Counted from the stretch's first letter, positions 36,971 through 49,866 are shown. The stretch: DNA of 64,000 nucleotides from Nymphalis io (GCF_905147045.1 NC_065898.1:11904001-11968000), one strand, 5' to 3'. Notes: a model not told the origin generated them from the letters alone. Made by a program: numbers and translations.

Positions 36971-37849
36971 ATTAAGTGTAAAAAAAAAACTTTAAAACAA
37001 GATTTTGGATCATTTTTTTAAAGTTTTTAATTTTGCTTTTTAGAACAGTTTATCTCTTGCAAGCACAAGTCTTCACATTATCTGGCTGATATATTTAAAT
37101 GTTGTATGTCAATTTGTAAACTTTTTGTGAAGATTTTTGGCTATATACAAAAACGCATTATTCATGTAATATAGCATTACGTTATATAAAGTTTTGGTTA
37201 ATAGCTGTTATGAAGCTAGAATTATTACCTTATACTTTATATCGGTATATAAAACAATACAACTTTATTATTTTGTTTTTATTAAATAATTGATGTCTGC
37301 ACTGTAACCTTTTGTTAATTACTTTCATGTAAGGAGCGTGCAATACCAATTATATAACTTTGTAGACGTCATTTAACTCCATTGCAATTTAATTAATATA
37401 GGCGTCTGCTTTCAAAATAAAGCATATGTTATTATTTTTGTTTTTGTATGAATTTTTGAAATAAAATTGTTTTATTCGCTTAAACTTCCATAAAGAAATA
37501 AAGTAGATTTATATTCTGTTATTTTGATAAATATAACAAAAATACTTGATTATGAAATACAAATGAGCTGGTTCAACAATCACCTGAGAATAATTGGTAC
37601 AAATTAATATATACTGCCACTCTTTTAAATGTTATAATGTCAAGCATATTAAATTCAAATATTCCTTATTAATTGTTCAAAATAAATAAATTCATTCAAA
37701 TAGATTTTGAAATGTGTCGCATTACAAGTTATTATCGATTCGGAAACACCGAGATACTGAGTGGTTATATTTTATCGATAGTTAAATTACACTGGTAATT
37801 ATATAAAATTAATAATAATAACAATATGATGATATTATTCGCACACGAC
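36971..37849. other. AT-rich stretch, nothing recognised
   Basis: No feature seen before the R1-like tail. Confidence 0.5.
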
Positions 37850-38262
37850 CGTCTGTCCCTATTTTTTCTCGCAGTGGAAATCTTCAGAAAGGTACCCGTG
37901 TTGTGCTCCGCTCGTGGCTCGGCGGAGCTCGCCTCAGGGGGCGAAGGTAATCTCCTCCCCCCGTACTCCTCGCTAGTGCGTACGGCAACGCGATGCCATC
38001 CTGTTCCTCCAGGCTGCCGTCCTCCTCAGGGCCGTCTGAAATAGGACACGCGAGCCCCCACCACACGCATCCACGGCCCTGAGTTACGTCCTATCTTTTA
38101 AACACCAAGCGTCTGAGCTGTGGGAGGGCCGAGACGACGCCGTCGCCATCGCTGCCGAGCCGGATCGGCCCTTCCCGTTCCCGCTCCGCCGTCTCCTTCT
38201 GGACCATGACGGTCTCACAGTAGGAAGCTACGGCCCTCCACGCTGATTCTTTGCGAAACATA
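37850..38262 (-). mobile_element. R1-like LINE: ORF2 C-terminus and 3' tail
   Basis: On the minus strand 38255-38091 reads AWRAVASYCETVMVQKETAE then REREGPIRLGSD, the typical ORF2 C-terminus of R1-clade LINEs in Lepidoptera. The GC-rich 3' tail (to about 37870) follows. ORF2 upstream of this point is absent; a family D SINE replaces it. Confidence 0.65.
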
Positions 38263-38263
38263 T

Positions 38264-38526
38264 AAAGAATAATAATATCCTGGGACATTATTCACACAAG
38301 ACCATCTAATCCCAAGCTAAGCAGAGCTTTTACTATGGAAACCAGACAACTGATATACTGCATATACTGCTTTCTTTTGTAAATACATACATATATAGAT
38401 AATTACACCCAGATTCAGGGCAAACATACATGTTCATGCACACAAATGTCTGTCCTGGGTGGAAATCGAACCAACGACCTTCGGCGTGAAAGGCAAGTAT
38501 CTACCAACCACGCCAACCGGCTCCTC
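38264..38526 (-). mobile_element. Family D SINE, full length
   Basis: AATAATATCCTGGGACATTATTCACAC to ACCAACCACGCCAACCGGCTC. Head reads as a reversed tRNA-like module with CCTTCGGCGTGAAAGG. Confidence 0.8.
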
Positions 38527-39189
38527 AAATCAAACTGATTGATTACTTACCTTCCAAATCAACTAATGTAATCAACGAATGTTAACTCCAAGCTTTTCAT
38601 TCATATATATAATCTGATATCAATGTCTGTATGCGATGAGTTACAAGTTCATAGAGATTAGATCTAAAGAAACTTGGATGACTTCGTTTCGAGTATTGTA
38701 CGGATTAAACAATGGTAAAAAATCATATGTATACATAATTGTAGTGGCTTTTAACAACGATTATTAACAATGAGAGCGTTATGTATTAAGTATAATGCGA
38801 CTTAATGAAGGAGTAAATGCATGATAATTCCTATAAACACAAACGTGGTATATTTTATAAAAGGTAGCGATTTATAATTTTAATTACTAGAACTTTGAAT
38901 AATTTGTATATTGTATATGTATAAATGAAATAGTTATATGTATAAATCAAATAGGCATTATGTTACGTTAACACGCTGGCGAAGCCCTTGCTAGTTGTAA
39001 TACATATACCAACTGTTAAAAATAAAATTTTGTTTTGCAATGCCGGTCACTGTACGAGTAGTGTTTATAACGAAGGTAATTATAATAGATATGTACTATT
39101 CTAAATATACCCGTCTTGAATTATTAGTCTTTCACAATAACTTAACCATTTACTTTTAAATTTCTAAATATAAAGGAGCCAATCACTGA

Positions 39190-39300
39190 ATTTTCACATA
39201 TATTCTTTATTCCGCCGCCGCCGTCGCACGTTAAAGAAGTTTCTTCAAGATGGCGCGAAAACATTGTCGTCGTTGATTGGGCAAACGACATCCTACTAGT
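39190..39300. promoter_or_regulatory. CpG-rich patch with YY1-like and CCAAT-like motifs
   Basis: Contains a CCG repeat (39212-39226), AAGATGGCG (a YY1-type core) and GATTGGG (CCAAT reversed). About 310 bases on, TTTATTTTACAG/C at 39463 opens a 40-codon frame ending CAH at 39593, and a second YY1-like GGCGGCCATT occurs near 39630. May be the 5' end of a gene; strand unclear. Confidence 0.2.
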
Positions 39301-40116
39301 AATAAGGGAAGACAGATAAATTAATATATATATATAGGGGGTATACGATTATTTTATTAGAATAGCTACACCACACAAGGTGATTGATATCTTATGGGTT
39401 ACTTATCGGTTGTCAGACGTCAAATTGTGAAAATATAAGATGGGTGCCTATTTTATTTTACAGCCGAATGATGGAAGTATGGAAATATAATGGTGTATCC
39501 GTCAGTAGTGCGTGTCATCGTTTGTCGAGTGACACACTTGGATTCTTGAACTCTTGCTCTCAGGACAGCGCCAGCGCCGGATGTGCGCACTGACTGATAT
39601 AATAAAATCAATATGTTGGACGACAATGGCGGCCATTTACATGGCAATCCATTTGAATCCGAGACATATTATGTTATAGGTTGGAAAGAGTTAAAGTGTA
39701 TTCTTTTTAATTAGTGTTGCAAGTATATTAAATTAATCACCAATAATATCCAGTCGGCTTTAAATTATTGCACCACAGTAAAGCTGTACGATAGACGGAA
39801 GGTGAAAATGCACTAAATTATCATATTATTATAACTATTGTCCTGATGCAGTTTGGAAGCGCGCATCCGGTTTCGTAACGGTTTATGAATATTAACATTA
39901 TTTTACATGTTTTATTAATGTTAATAAAAAATTTATATGACAATATAATCTGCTTTGATTAATAAAAATTAATAATTGAAATGATTATTAAGCGATCTGT
40001 TTTGATTTAATGATTTAAGTCCATCGATGGTGGCACTCTGTGTGCACATATGAAGCTCTGAACGCACACTCACCAATTTTTATATTTTAAACGTTTATTT
40101 TTTATTTATTTTTATA

Positions 40117-40385
40117 AAATAGGTAGGCATGACAGACGCATGGTCCACCTGATAGTAAGGATGCTGTAAGAAATATTAATCATTCCTTACATTAACAAAT
40201 TTGCCACCAACCTTAGGAACTAAGATGGTATGTGCCTTGTGCCTGTAGTTACACTGGCTCACCTTCCAAACTGGAATTCAACAATATCGAAAGCACAAAG
40301 AACATAACCTAGTTCCCATTGTTGAGGGTGTATATTACGGTATAAGAAGTGGTGTTTCTTACAGTGCCTGTGGGTGAAGATCTAT
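40117..40385. mobile_element. Two family A pieces in inverted order
   Basis: 40117-40292 is a reverse copy (TAGGTAGGCATGACAGACGC to AACAATATCG). 40293-40385 is a forward piece (AAGCACAAAGAACATAACC to TACAGTGCCTGTGGG). Confidence 0.6.
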
Positions 40386-41099
40386 GATATAATAAATATA
40401 CTATGTCTACGGAGATTTACATTAAAATTTAGTTTTTTTTTTTTATTTTATACAAATTTTACCTATATAACTTCAGTATATACTGTGACTTTCAAAAAAT
40501 AAAATGTCTTCATTTCATATCATATATTATATTACATACTATCAAATTGCTCATTTACAGACAGGTCCATTTTCAGACCAAATTTGACATTTGCATAATT
40601 AAAAAAAAACCTAGATGTTTATTCCATACAGTAGTTTTTAAAATGCTATAGATAAATGCCCATACAAATATTGTCAAGTCTAACATATTTTAATATAAAT
40701 ATCTTAATACAAATACTGATCATATTTTTTAATAAAAAAACATATATAAAACTAATGTACCGTTAACTAACAGAAGACAAAAGGTTATGAAAGATTCCGA
40801 CGGATGAAAGGAATATTTGTCGTGTCTCCGAGCCAAGCCCACGGAGATATTTCCAATTCGAATGAACTCTGAAGAATGTGCGAAATTCCTCCAACCGTAG
40901 ATTGTTTAGAAGAAAGGAGAGGAAAATTTAATTGCCGTGAGACAAGCCTAGATTGATTTGAGGATATTTATTTTGATGAGTAAATAAGTTTCGAGATTTT
41001 TCAGACTGCGCCCAGACTATTGCATTAAAATCAAAATAAGCACTCTTCTTATTAGTTCGAAGAAAAATTCTTAAAACTATTTTTTAGAGCCATAGTAAA

Positions 41100-41195
41100 T
41101 TGTTGGTGGTGAATTGACGATGTTAGGGATGTTTAATATTTCTTACTTTGTCAATGTCTATGGTTAATGGTGACCACTTACCATACCATACTTTA
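41100..41195 (+). mobile_element. Family A fragment
   Basis: TTGGTGGTGAATTGACGATG to GACCACTTACCATACC. Confidence 0.5.
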
Positions 41196-41750
41196 AATAA
41201 AAAAATAATAATTAAAACCTCATTTTACAAGATTCAATTAAATTTTACCATATACGTTTATAAATAGTAAAAAAAAAAAACAAATTCTCAATTTGTATCT
41301 TATATGTTTATTTATTTAACAATTATTTACACTGAAGGCTTATATAAGTACACATAAATAAGTAACTACTATAATAAATCATAACTACATGGTACTGGCA
41401 GACTGCATCATTTCCCAGTTGTATCACAATTCCGATTGTGGGCGAAAAATGAACCAGACTTCCTGTAACTAGAGACAATAAGTCGAGTTTTTACGTTTTA
41501 GAAATATTTTTGCACTATCAGTGTGGGGTAGAAAGAAGTGTTTCATCTGCAAACGAAACAAAAATATAATTTGGAATTAGAGGCGAATATATGCGCTCTT
41601 TGTTCGTTTCAGCATTTTCCACTGCGGCTTCGTTCTTTCACATAGTTTTTTTAATACGGGACCAATGTGTTTGCATGAATTAGTATATAATAATTGAAGT
41701 TGGTTTTCAATAATGAGCATTTATTCTTCGTCTCTAGTTTCTTTATCTTA

Positions 41751-41891
41751 CCACCAAATGCATGAGCAAATGGATCACCAATTGGTGAGTAAAATGATTT
41801 TTCGCAATTGCATCGAGTCGGAGAAAAGCGTGTATGGGAGTGTACTTTATAGAAATTTGCTTGCTTTATAAAAAATTGCTGTAATCGCCTA
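41751..41891 (-). CDS. Possible exon, unrecognised (weak)
   Basis: Minus strand: GATTACAG is followed by QFFIKQANFYKVHSHTRFSP and onward to FAHAFGG at a GTAAGA donor. Splice sites fit, but there is no partner exon or family match. Confidence 0.15.
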
Positions 41892-43419
41892 TCGATTCGT
41901 TTGTCACTTAAATTATTATACAAGTATATATGGTGTTGAGTAACGTAAGGTATATAATAAATATATGTAACTTTGGATATTTATCCTCCTGCATACACGA
42001 CAGTGAACACGCAAGCAATATCACTCACACACCAGAAAATTGGTGGCCAGTAATAGCGCGTTGGAATAAGCAGACTCACGCTTTATAATCTTAGTATGTA
42101 ATGATATTTGGGTTTCATATTTATTGATTAACACGTATAATTTGTAAAATTATTTAACTCATAGCTCATATATAATATAACATTAATGATTGTATATTAA
42201 AAAAACAATTATCCAGTTTCTTTTAAATTAGAATTTGTTCTTGTTAAGCACGGTGGAAATTGTATCAACTATTATATCATTTTATGTTTAATTATTTTGA
42301 AAACAATAAATGTTTTTAAACCTGTATTATTTACTTTATTTACTTCGGAAGTTACAACTGTCGTGTTCAAATTTGATCGAGTTACAATCGCCATTTAAGA
42401 TTTTAATCCGAATACAATTAACTATTACAAAATCATATATACAAGTATATCGTGTGAGTTTATCGTGTAAATGTAAATTGTACTTGCTGCTAGTTAAATT
42501 GCACTTGCTCTATATCCATTATATACAGGTGGATCTTAATAATCAAACAAAGAAATATACAGTGTTCGTTTCCATATTCACCCTAAAATAAAATCCGAGC
42601 AGAGGAAGTTCATTTCGTACAAATGTAATTTCTATTTACAACTGCACCATATCTGTATCGTCTGGATCTAATAAAGGGTTCCGCATGTTCATGCACTTCT
42701 GTTGGAGCGTAGAGTAAGTCATGGGATGAAGCGTGTGAGGTTACTTTGATATGGCCAATTTTAATTGAACAAGACTTTGCAAGCTTAAAGAAGCGATTTG
42801 TATTTAGATGTGATCTGGGATATTAGTATTATTAATGCCAATTTTCATAGCTGTTAAGCATCTCATTATATATACTATTTATATTCGTACAGTTCTTATA
42901 TATATCATACGGTTTGTACGGTAAAATACGGTGAATAAAGTAAATTCTGGTCTGGGAGTTTATTTGTTCAGTGCAAATTTTCATACCACCAAATCAAAGT
43001 TTTTAGTGACAATTATTTAGTAAACAAATCAATGCTTGTTTATTTATTTCTTTTAATTTATTGCACTTAATTATTTAATAATAAAGCAACCGTACTTTTA
43101 CGTCCTCAAATAATCATTTTTAATTTTAATCATTTGGCTATTTAAGGGAAATTTAAGGGGTTTGTTATTATATGAAACAACGCCAATGCCTATTGGCAGT
43201 GGTAACTTATTGTAAAGTGATGATCACTTGTATTATTTGTAATATTGTATTGTTTGCTGAAGATACTTTATTATTTATTAAAATATATAAATACCAAATT
43301 AACTAATGGCAAGAAAACATTAATCGTTGATTTCTATACTACTTATATAATATATATGTATTTGATAGTGTATTTCATTTGATAACAAAGATTACTACTG
43401 TGTAAGGAACACAGTACTT

Positions 43420-43560
43420 TCTACTTGTTCTGCTCGTTAGAACCTACATTGCGAACACGTGGTAACTTTTAATTTGAAATAATCTTGTAAAATGATGATT
43501 CAAACTTGCTTAAGAGTCTACTTCATTTAAGTATATTTTGAATTCGTTCTTCCCGCTAAA
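43420..43560 (+). mobile_element. Family J element, diverged
   Basis: GTTAGAACCTACATTGCGAACACGTGG, ATGATTCAAACTTGC, GAGTCTACTTCATTTAAGT. Confidence 0.45.
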
Positions 43561-44536
43561 ACTTTTATCTCGATAAAATCTAAGGAACTGAAACCAATTG
43601 AAAAGTTGGTATAAGTAATGTAAGCCGATGAATGTCGTAGACCATAGACTGTACCCAGAGTATCCATGACTATGATATGAGGTGACTGGAATTCACGTTC
43701 TATGCGTTATACTGACTTAGCGAGTATAAGCTGGTGTTATATTAAAATGCTAAGAAATAATAAAGTATCAGCTAGCATCTGCTCTATGTGCATATCATGC
43801 CTGCAGGGGAAGACGCAATGAAAAATCGAGCAGACCAAGTCATGAGATGTAGTGATTTTAAATAAATATTATTTAATGTAACTTAAATAAATAATTTCGA
43901 TAGTTGGATTTTGGTGTTGCAACGTTCACTTTTCCATTTCATTACTTGAATGTGGTTCCTGATTAACACTGGTAGTTGTATTTAATTTGAGCATATATAA
44001 TGATGCAATAGCATTTTTGATTGGAATTGATTTGAAGGGCACAGTAAGGAGGGCAGCAGACAAATTAAAAAGAACCTTTGACATGTCTATGACGTCAACT
44101 ATTAATTGGTCTAGGAATTTTAATTTGTAAAGATATCTCTTAACTAAATTCCGCCCGAGGTCATTTTATTGAAAGGACTATCGAACATAAATAAGTTCAA
44201 CGGTTTTATTAGCATAATCATATTATGTCTTTTAAAATCATTTTTTTTCTTTTAATTCCTTTACACTTCCTACAATTTAATATATGTATAGTGTTGCGTG
44301 CATGCTGTGGTTTTAGTTATTTTTTAGGATTGTGTGTCTGTAATCTTATCGCTTACACCGTAAAGCGAATATGTAATGCGATTTAGAAGCGTGATAACTC
44401 AATTTGACTGTGAGAAAAATTGTGTTTATCCGGCGACGACGATAAGACGACGAGATGTATTTTGTATTGGCGTTTTATTAAGAGAGGATGTAGAAAACGC
44501 TTATAAAGTAAAATATTTTTCTTTCTAAGCACGTAG

Positions 44537-44748
44537 CTTTGTGAAAGCCCTTGTGTGTAGGTACCTCCAACTGATCATATATTCTACCGCTAATTAGCAA
44601 TACTTAGTATTATGGCATTCTGGTTTGAAGGGTGAGTGAGCCAGTGTAACTACAGGCACAGAGGACATAACATCTAAGTTAAGGTTGGTGGCGCATTGGC
44701 GATATAAGGAATGGTTAATAATTCTTACATCCAATGTCTATGGGCCGT
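44537..44748 (+). mobile_element. Family A element, 3' end missing
   Basis: TTTGTGAAAGCCCTTGTGTG to CCAATGTCTATGGGCC. Confidence 0.7.
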
Positions 44749-44751
44749 AAA

Positions 44752-44945
44752 GTGTAAGCCAATTCGATTAAACTTGTGGACCTTAACAAAACTTCGCTGG
44801 TTTAAGTCTGAACAGACACGTCTGGGTTGTAGTAATTTATGTTTTCAATTCGTCTCGGACTGTGGTGAAGAAAAACAACGCTAGGAGAACTCTCTATATA
44901 AATTCTGAGACATATTTACTAAACCGCAATGGAACATGTCAGTAA
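44752..44945 (+). mobile_element. Family B SINE, old
   Basis: Follows the A element directly: CTGGTTTAAGTCTGAACAG, TTCGTCTCGGACTGTGGTG, CAATGGAACA. Confidence 0.45.
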
Positions 44946-45104
44946 GTTTATTTTATTTGTTTATTATGTTGGTATGTTTTAGAACACTTCTTATCCAGCT
45001 TATGAGAAAGAAAGATTTTTAAGAAAAATATTGCAATGTTGATGTTATTAGTTTCTTTAGGTCAAATCTTGCTAGCTGAAGATTTAATGTTCGTTTATTT
45101 TTGA

Positions 45105-45358
45105 TGATGAGTATTTCTTTTATTGATTGGCGCTAGGTGGGAGAACTCCTTAACGGCTAAAAGAACGGGTCATTAAGGCTCACCTAGTGGAAAGTGACTA
45201 CCACCGCCTATCTTGCAACATCAGAGGGCTTGCAGGTGCGTTGCTGCCCTTGGAATGATTAGGCTGTTTTTGAAGGTTGTCATATCGGTTCAGAAAAATC
45301 GCTAACGAAAGCTTTTACAGAGGTTCTAAAGAGTGATTGTGCGAGATAGCTAATACAA
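45105..45358 (+). mobile_element. Family I element
   Basis: GGCGCTAGGTGGGAGAACTCC to CAGAGGGCTTGCAGGTGCGTTGC and ATATCGGTTCAGAAAAATCGC. Confidence 0.5.
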
Positions 45359-45384
45359 AAGGTATAAATTGTATAAAATTAATT

Positions 45385-45389
45385 AAAAA

Positions 45390-45420
<31 letters not shown>

Positions 45421-45422
45421 TA
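45385..45422. repeat. Poly-A and (TA)n microsatellite
   Basis: About 14 A then about 12 TA units. Confidence 0.9.
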
Positions 45423-45837
45423 AGCTTAATAATACATTTAATAGGTTTGAACATAACACGCGATTATTATTGCAATTACTGGCTTGAATCTACGCACCAT
45501 ACAACAACAGTATTACTAAAATATTTACAGTTATGATATGGCTGGTTATTTTCTAACAATACCACATCTAGCTGTATTTGTGTACTCGTGTTTAAAAAAT
45601 ATGTTCGTGTAAAATCGGTTTATTATCAGTAATATTATTCACTTTGTCTATATCAAAAGACCGAGTATATGAAATGGAATATTTATGTCGTCCCACCTAG
45701 TTTATGATATAATTCTGGGCTCAAATTTATAAGCAGACATACGGACACACGGACATGCATACTGCATTAGCACGTGTGATATTAAAAGGTTAATATTCTT
45801 TTGTATTTTTGTTAAGTCATCCTATGAAACATATGAA

Positions 45838-45930
45838 TGTTGTTTAGCGGGTTTTTAGTAAAACACTATCTCTCTTTCTGTCATCATTGATTTGACATTT
45901 GAAAGAAGAAGACAGAATTGCTTAATTAAC
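45838..45930 (+). mobile_element. Family M short element
   Basis: TCTCTCTTTCTGTCATCATTGATTTGACATTTGAAAGAAG with TTAATTAACC after it. Confidence 0.45.
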
Positions 45931-46214
45931 CCCGTAAGTAACATTTATAAGTGAAAGTAATATTTAATAATAGATATCGTTAATGTTTCTGTTGAAACTG
46001 CATAAAGTCATATTATACTGACATTTTGTTATTACGTTATACGAAAATGTAGAGGGTAAAATTTAAAGATCACACTTACTAAACGTAATGAAATATTTCA
46101 TTGTTACATCAATTCTGAAGTAGACAATTTTTACATATTTAGTAATTGTTTTTAAAGCCCTCTTTCTGGGTTTTGTGCTGGATTTTTTTGTTAACGACTG
46201 GTTTTCATTTAATT

Positions 46215-46431
46215 TTTTTATAGAATAGGAAGGTGTAAGTGATCACCATCGCTTACATCACCAATGCGCCACCAACTTTGGGAACTAAGATGTTATGTCC
46301 CTTGTGCCTGTAATTACACTGGCTTACTTACCCTTCAAACCGGAACATAAAAATACCAAGTACTGCTGTTTTGCAGACGAATATCTGATGAGTTGGTGAT
46401 ACCTACCCAGACGAGCTTGCACAGAGCTCTA
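46215..46431 (-). mobile_element. Family A element with 3' deletion
   Basis: TATAGAATAGGAAGGTGTAAGTGATCACC to GACGAGCTTGCACAGAGC; about 60 bases before the A tail are lost. Confidence 0.75.
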
Positions 46432-47043
46432 TATGTCTAAAAGTAAAGATTTAAAAAAAAACGGGACATTTAGCCCTAATTTCGAGTAGACTTCGACTTT
46501 CTGCTGGTTGACTAGACTAATATTTTATAATTTATTTGTCCAACAAGAGCAATATTTCATACCTAAAAGCCTTCGTACAATATATTTAACGTAGTCGTAC
46601 ATTATATTTTATTAAATGCAGATTTTGCTTGTTAATATTAAGGCCTTAAAGCAAACACTTGAAATATTACCCAAAAGAGTACGATATTTGTTTAAAAATT
46701 ACAATTCTATCATCGAAGTGATGATTTTAATTGCCATGTAATTTATGATCGTGGCTTTCAAACCAAGTATGATAACTGTGATTTTTATTATCTACAAAAA
46801 AAAAATAGAAATGTATTTGAATTAAAGCTTAGCTTAGAATAAAATATATCGTTCGAGTACTACGAATTCTTATCTTATTATGCCTTAAATTGAATGCTCT
46901 CCACATAATGGGAGCTTCGTCTTCAAGACAGCAAAGCAATTGAATTCTGCGGATGGATGCCATCTCTCTATTTGCAAATGCAATGTAGGTCGAACTTATC
47001 CTCTACGTTCAAACTATTTCGAACGAAATCAGTATGCATTGAT

Positions 47044-47290
47044 CATGTCATGTTAAGCAATTATTAAAATTTAACAAGAAATGTGCTTGAAGTTGTTAAA
47101 CAGTTACAACGACAGGGTTGCATTAAATATATTTTTTGATTTAAGATTGATATTTAATTCTGTGATTGAAATTTTCTCTCTGAAGGACTCTGCTGAAGGA
47201 TCATATCACATTAAACAATTAGTATTCAACAAGAAATGCGCTTGAAGTTGTTAAACAGTTACAATGACATGGTTGCATTTATGATTCATT
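47044..47290. repeat. Local direct duplication of about 75 bp
   Basis: CAAGAAATGTGCTTGAAGTTGTTAAACAGTTACAACGACAGGGTTGCATT (47076 on) and CAAGAAATGCGCTTGAAGTTGTTAAACAGTTACAATGACATGGTTGCATT (47229 on), with similar flanks, about 155 bases apart. Confidence 0.85.
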
Positions 47291-47764
47291 TTTGAATAAA
47301 GAATTAATTGGTGTCTTACTTTAGTAATTAATTATCAAAGACTTAAGGACTATTGATAAAATCATAAAAAAATGTATACTTATAAATTATTTGTAGTTGT
47401 AGTACTTTTGCAAATACAGCATTATATAACAATTATTATGACAAGGATCCTCGATATATGCCTATGGATGATTTTCGTACTAATAAGTAAGTTGCGTACT
47501 AAGTCAATTCAATTTTTGAGATTACATTAATAGTAAAGGCTTAAGTTTATTCCTTGTACATATTCCAAAATGTTAAATCTGTGTAACAGTCTAATATAGG
47601 ATGTTATATGGCTAACGTAAATGTTAACTGGCAAAGTAAATATTGGTTAGAATCAAATAAGAAACAAACCTGTGTCTGAAAATGTCCCGAGAGTACTAGT
47701 TAGCACGAGACAGCACTACCTACACTAATATTTATAACCTCATTGCTAGGCGACTGATGAAGCA

Positions 47765-47925
47765 GTCTAGCTCACAGCCTTCCTCAAAGATTTCTCAAAG
47801 GTTCCTTCTTCTATTATGGACAGGGTTTGAAGCTTATTCCGCTACGCTCAGATCGACTTTGTAGGTTTCCTCACGATGAATTCCTTCATAAGAACTATGA
47901 TTATTTATAAGCACAAATAAAGCTA
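47765..47925 (-). mobile_element. Family B SINE, old
   Basis: TTCTATTATGGACAGGGTTTGAAGC, AGGTTTCCTCACGATG, TTATAAGCACAAAT. Confidence 0.5.
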
Positions 47926-48009
47926 AATTGGTTTAAGGATTAAACTAATTTAATGTACAATAAATTCCAAGATTTCTCAGGAATAGGAAACAAGCCATTT
48001 GAACATAAT

Positions 48010-48110
48010 AAATATGAAATTTCAAGAATACACATAACAATATGGTGGTATATTACCTAAGTCGGTTGTCAAAATTTTAAGGTTGAGTAATGAAGTGCGT
48101 CAATACAGAA
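48010..48110 (+). mobile_element. Family P fragment
   Basis: ATTTCAAGAATACACATAAC and GGTTGAGTAATGAAGTGCG match the centre-left of 14954-15196. Confidence 0.35.
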
Positions 48111-48168
48111 TAACACTGCAGATATCTCTTTATTATCCGGGGACAGCGATTTCTGTTTTAAGTTTACT

Positions 48169-48426
48169 TGTGGTAGGGCTTTGTGCAAGCTCGTCTGGGT
48201 ACTACCCACTCATCAAATATTCTACCGCAAAACAGCAGTACTTGGTATTATTGTGTTCCGCTTTGAAGGGTGAGTGAGCCAGTGTAATTACAAGCACAAA
48301 GGATATGACATCTTAGTTCCCAAGGTTGGTAGCGCATTAGACAACATTTCTTACAATGCCAATGTGTATGGGCGTTGGTGAGCACTTACCATCAGGTGGC
48401 TCATATTTTGTCCGCCTATCTATATC
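48169..48426 (+). mobile_element. Family A element, near full length
   Basis: ACTTGTGGTAGGGCTTTGTGC to CCGCCTATCTATATC. Confidence 0.8.
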
Positions 48427-48974
48427 AAATTTAAAAAAATAATAATTTTCCGAAATAAAGTGCATTCTGGCATTACAATTTATATTACTATAATATTCAA
48501 TGCTAGATTATTCGAGCACGGAAACCTAAACCGCATTAATTACAACTAACCACCATGGTTCTATTGTCGTCGTAATGGAGGGACCGCCTTCTCTCTGTTA
48601 AGATGAAACTTACAAACTTCACAAACAACCAATCGAAAATCAATCTTCGTCCTTATCAATACGGTTCATTTTAGCTTAATGATAGAAAGTTTTGTAATTT
48701 ATTTAATTAAATTACAACTATAGTTCAAGGTTCGAAACTATTAAAATATCCTTTCAAATTAATATTAATGATTGTTTGTTAAACATACTTAAATGGGTTG
48801 GAAATACTAATTAGAAAGATATGCATACATTAAACCTTTCCAAAAGAATTAACGAAAAGAAGACCTTACAGAAAGATTTATATGAGCTAAGTAAAATCAC
48901 TGAAGTACGGAGTTCCGCGCTTTCAGTCTGTATTTGATGATAGTCTCCAGGATGTAAAACCAACAAAATAAAAA

Positions 48975-49050
48975 AATGTACTTTATCCAAGTAGGCATTT
49001 ACTTTGAATTGTCATGTTATATAATTATATTAATTTCAAAGCTACCAAAA
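48975..49050 (-). mobile_element. Family J fragment
   Basis: ACTTTATCCAAGTAGGCATTTAC to TCAAAGCTACCA, the reverse of the J end. Confidence 0.4.
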
Positions 49051-49329
49051 ATATATGAAGGAACGAAAAGTAAATCGTTATTCTTTTTTAAAATTAAATT
49101 AGAATAGTTATGCCAATTAAATATAATTAAATTTAACTTTATATAATATTGTGCCTTAACAGAAATGGTATATTGTTATATGGCCAACAATATTGATGAA
49201 TTTGCTAATTAAGCGACACTTATTATAAAAAAAACTTTTCATCAAACTTAATATCAAAAACCAAAATGGATTTTAGAACAAAAATTACTTTCAATTTGGT
49301 GAAAAATGTATTCTTAATTATAAACGTTT

Positions 49330-49440
49330 AGCGGCTGATTAGTTAAAAAATACTGTGTCTTATTCTTTCAAATGTCAAATCAATAATGACAGAAAGAGAC
49401 AAATCAGTGTTATAAACAATTTAAGCAACGTTTAAATGTT
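49330..49440 (-). mobile_element. Family M element with short terminal inverted repeats
   Basis: TAAACGTTTAGCGGCTGATTAGTTAA at one side and TTTAAGCAACGTTTAAATG at the other, around the reversed TTTCTGTCATTATTGATTTG core. Confidence 0.45.
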
Positions 49441-49507
49441 CAAAGATATTCATGATGTTAAATACACTTGATAAATTTTTGTGTTATTTTTTAACATTTT
49501 AATAATA

Positions 49508-49866
49508 ATAATATCCTCCAGACCGATTTCGGCCACGGCGGCCAATCTCAAGAGAGATTAGCCAAACTACGCAGGAGATATTATAGTGCACAAGTGTGTG
49601 CGCAAACACAGATGCACTCTCTATTCCCTAACTGTCATAATCCGATGGAACGGCAATCCGACACGACCGGAAAGAGTTCAGGCGCACGACCAACGGCTTT
49701 ACGTGCTTTCCTAGGCACGGGAGTGTACACACTTCCAACTCTCAGATACCGGGCTGCTATTGAGAATTTTCTGACAGAAAAACCCAATAACTTTTTGTGG
49801 GCCCAACCTGGGAATTGAACCCAGGAACTCCGGGTCTGCGGCTTTACATCAAGCCACTAGAGCAGT
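49508..49866 (-). mobile_element. Family C SINE, full length
   Basis: CTCCAGACCGATTTCGGCCACGG to GGAATTGAACCCAGGAACTCCGGG and AAGCCACTAGAGCAG. Confidence 0.85.

Larger units (their letters stand above)
40386..43419. other. AT-rich stretch with a few open patches
   Basis: Besides the entries at 41100 and 41751, 40790-40960 is less AT-rich but shows no splice-supported frame. A 93-codon plus frame at 42310-42591 is Leu/Tyr/Ile-rich, as expected from chance in such DNA. Confidence 0.35.

Noticed and set aside
39453..39647. Minus-strand 64-codon ORF
   Set aside because: It overlaps an equally open plus frame with a better splice acceptor; neither is supported enough to call a gene.
41901..42591. 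93-codon Leu/Tyr-rich ORF at 42310-42591
   Set aside because: Composition is what AT-rich DNA gives by chance; no splice or family support.
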